From Cyclobacterium xiamenense (GTDB lineage: Bacteria; Bacteroidota; Bacteroidia; Cytophagales; Cyclobacteriaceae), in assembly GCF_009467825.1 (NCBI RefSeq), contig NZ_WIOK01000018.1, forward strand, positions 59,481-123,480: 64,000 bases of DNA. The letters run 5' to 3'. Both the position numbers and the translations under genes were made by a program. This document shows, piece after piece, positions 62,607-64,000 of this stretch (the first letter of the stretch is position 1; every line of letters starts with the position of its first letter). The notes under the pieces are model-generated. The model searched no databases. It saw nothing but the letters and a program-made list of their open reading frames with translations, and was not told the DNA's origin.

Positions 62607-62885
62607 TTACAGGATAGCGAATATGTCCGCTTCTCTCATGATCAGATAATCTGCACCTTCCACGGAAAGTTCGGTACCTGCGTACTTGCCATAGAGAACG
62701 GTGTCTCCGACCTTTACGGTCAGCGGTTCGTCTTTCTTGCCGTTTCCTACAGCTACGACGGTGCCCTTTTGTGGTTTTTCTTTGGCAGTGTCAGGAATAT
62801 AAAGTCCTGAAGCTGTTTTTTCTTCAGCAGCAGCGGGTTCTACCAAAACCCTGTCTGCTAGAGGTTGGATGTTAACTTTAGACAT
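62607..62885 (-). CDS. groES: Co-chaperonin GroES
   Basis: The 92-residue protein caps GroEL. Typical segments are [18 protein letters not shown] at the start, the mobile loop [32 protein letters not shown] and the final [14 protein letters not shown]. It is the promoter-proximal gene of groESL. I found no CIRCE repeat upstream (62886-63115). Confidence 0.98.
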   Translation of the reverse strand: MSKVNIQPLADRVLVEPAAAEEKTASGLYIPDTAKEKPQKGTVVAVGNGKKDEPLTVKVGDTVLYGKYAGTELSVEGADYLIMREADIFAIL

Positions 62886-63058
62886 TGTGATTGAGTTATT
62901 TTTAAAGTTTAATTTCTACAATACGAATTCCCTACGTACACTTTCTGTGCCAATCCTGAGGAAGAACTTTTTCCTGACATAAAGTCTTACTTAACCGGCG
63001 CCTGACTGACAGACCTCCGAAAAGCTTTGTTCCTAGCTGTCATTTTTTCTGTTTGTGG

Positions 63059-63090
63059 TTGCAACAAAAGTCCGATTTTCGTAATTTTTG
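63059..63090 (+). promoter_or_regulatory. Promoter TTG-N20-TAATTTTTG
   Basis: TTG at 63059-63061 and TAATTTTTG at 63082-63090 (the -7 box has one extra T) lie 26 bases before the ATG at 63116, with a predicted leader of about 20 bases. Confidence 0.45.
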
Positions 63091-63115
63091 TGACATGAAT
63101 TAACCACGTTGACCT

Positions 63116-63826
63116 ATGAACAAATTATCTGAAAACTGGATTTCGGAAGGATGGATCGATTTTGAGTACAAAAAGTACCTGTTGCTTGCTTACCTGAAAG
63201 AGGTAAATGAGAAGTTTCAAGCGGTAAAACTGTATCCATCCCTTGGAGAATTGATTGCTCATCACCAAAAACTCTCGCTGTTGGATCAAAACCGAAGCCA
63301 ATTGAAACTGGCCCTACCGAAAGAAATGGAAGGCATCGATCTGGAAAAAATGAAAATTACGTATAAACACAAAATCCAGGAGGACGACGTAATGAAAGAA
63401 TTGGGCGAAATCATTGCCTTTTCCCTGCCCAAGATCAAGCAACATATTGAAGAAGGAAAATCCATTTACGACTTTATCGAAAGTCACCTGGAAATTGAAC
63501 CGGTTGGATTGACCCCCATCTATCAGCGAGAAGGTTACGCCCTGCTCTCTTACCAAAACTCGCGGGATGTCTTTATCTATCGGTACCAGATTAACCTTTT
63601 TCAGAATAGCGTGGATCGCTTCCGGGGCATTGCCCTGCGTTTTGTAGCGGCTGTCAAAAGGAGTCTGACCTTAACCTACGAGCGTATCAAAATGGATTTG
63701 GTAAAAAAGTTTACGGACCTGCCCAATCCGTCTACCTGGAGAATTCAATCGGCGCAGCGGGTTCCGTTGGAAGAAAGCCTGCTCCCGGTGAGCAAACGCC
63801 TGCTTTTAAAGTACGTTACGCCCTAA
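63116..63826 (+). CDS. Conserved hypothetical protein, 236 residues
   Basis: I do not recognise a characterised family. The protein is predicted to be mostly alpha-helical and soluble, with no signal peptide: NWISEGWIDFEYKKYLLLAY begins it, a charged middle has LEKMKITYKHKIQEDDVMKE, and a strand-rich part reads VFIYRYQINLFQNSVDRFRG before two helices. Close homologues exist across Cytophagales as far as I remember; no role is known. It is divergent from groESL. Confidence 0.75.
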   Translation: MNKLSENWISEGWIDFEYKKYLLLAYLKEVNEKFQAVKLYPSLGELIAHHQKLSLLDQNRSQLKLALPKEMEGIDLEKMKITYKHKIQEDDVMKELGEIIAFSLPKIKQHIEEGKSIYDFIESHLEIEPVGLTPIYQREGYALLSYQNSRDVFIYRYQINLFQNSVDRFRGIALRFVAAVKRSLTLTYERIKMDLVKKFTDLPNPSTWRIQSAQRVPLEESLLPVSKRLLLKYVTP

Positions 63827-64000
63827 ACTAAGGGCGCAGACAAAGTTAGGGAACGAGCTGAATGCGGGAAATCCCGGACCGTTTGACACCTGACTTTACA
63901 AAGGGCTTCTTTCTGAATCCCTAAAAAACTGATATCCAATGAATTAAATAGAGGTAATTTAATTTAAAAACCCCGAAAATAGTCACTTTTAGGCTTTTTC

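Overview
The window is chromosomal DNA of a member of the Bacteroidota, most likely a Cytophagales bacterium of the Cyclobacteriaceae kind. The grounds are a SusC/SusD pair under an ECF sigma factor and FecR anti-sigma factor, promoters of the form TTTG-N19/20-TAnnTTTG, start codons without clear Shine-Dalgarno sequences, many secreted lipoproteins, hybrid histidine kinases rich in PAS domains, and a fused SerB-SerA protein. I see no rRNA, no intact tRNA, no insertion sequence, no integrase, no CRISPR array and no phage genes. Genes are dense on both strands and gaps over 300 bases are rare.

Layout. 1-5.6 kb: a single-domain response regulator, a Dabb lipoprotein, then a minus-strand housekeeping block (prs-rplY, a terminator, pth, a thiamine-binding protein, a Wzi-like barrel). 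5.7-9.7 kb: a very large hybrid kinase. 10.3-14.7 kb: a plus-strand group of a secreted endonuclease/exonuclease/phosphatase-fold enzyme, a GH43, a GH18, a nitrilase and a NUDIX hydrolase. 14.7-20.7 kb: arginase, a Tat-exported class V aminotransferase overlapping an FAD oxidoreductase, and a TPR histidine kinase. 20.7-25.8 kb: a tightly overlapped minus-strand operon of a site-2 protease with CBS domains, a calcium-type P-ATPase and an acyl-CoA hydrolase/transferase. 26-30.6 kb: OsmC, a small unknown protein, and a PDC-type sensor lipoprotein overlapping a hybrid kinase. 30.6-38.4 kb (minus): a 2-oxoacid dehydrogenase E2, CinA, DHFR, a DUF4412 protein, a double universal stress protein and the SerB-SerA fusion.

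39-47 kb: two small proteins, then a TetR regulator with a palindromic operator candidate, an ABC exporter whose nucleotide-binding domain has lost nearly every catalytic motif except Walker A, an HlyD adaptor, a TolC channel, an App1-type phosphatidate phosphatase and a diacylglycerol kinase-family lipid kinase. This is the part of the window that looks most like an undescribed system: a tripartite exporter coupled to two enzymes of opposite action on phosphatidate. 47-60.3 kb: a polysaccharide utilisation locus (sigma factor, FecR, SusC with an STN signalling domain, SusD, two predicted all-alpha lyase-like enzymes, a GH42-like enzyme). A perfect 12-bp hairpin lies just after susD, inside the signal-peptide codons of the next gene. 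60.3-64 kb: a second single-domain response regulator, groES-groEL, and an unknown conserved protein.

Two gaps deserve attention: 35.8-36.5 kb carries a complete promoter, a 35-codon ORF and a terminator (about 240 nt) next to a second structured block. 38.4-39.05 kb carries a promoter match, inverted repeats and an interrupted frame.
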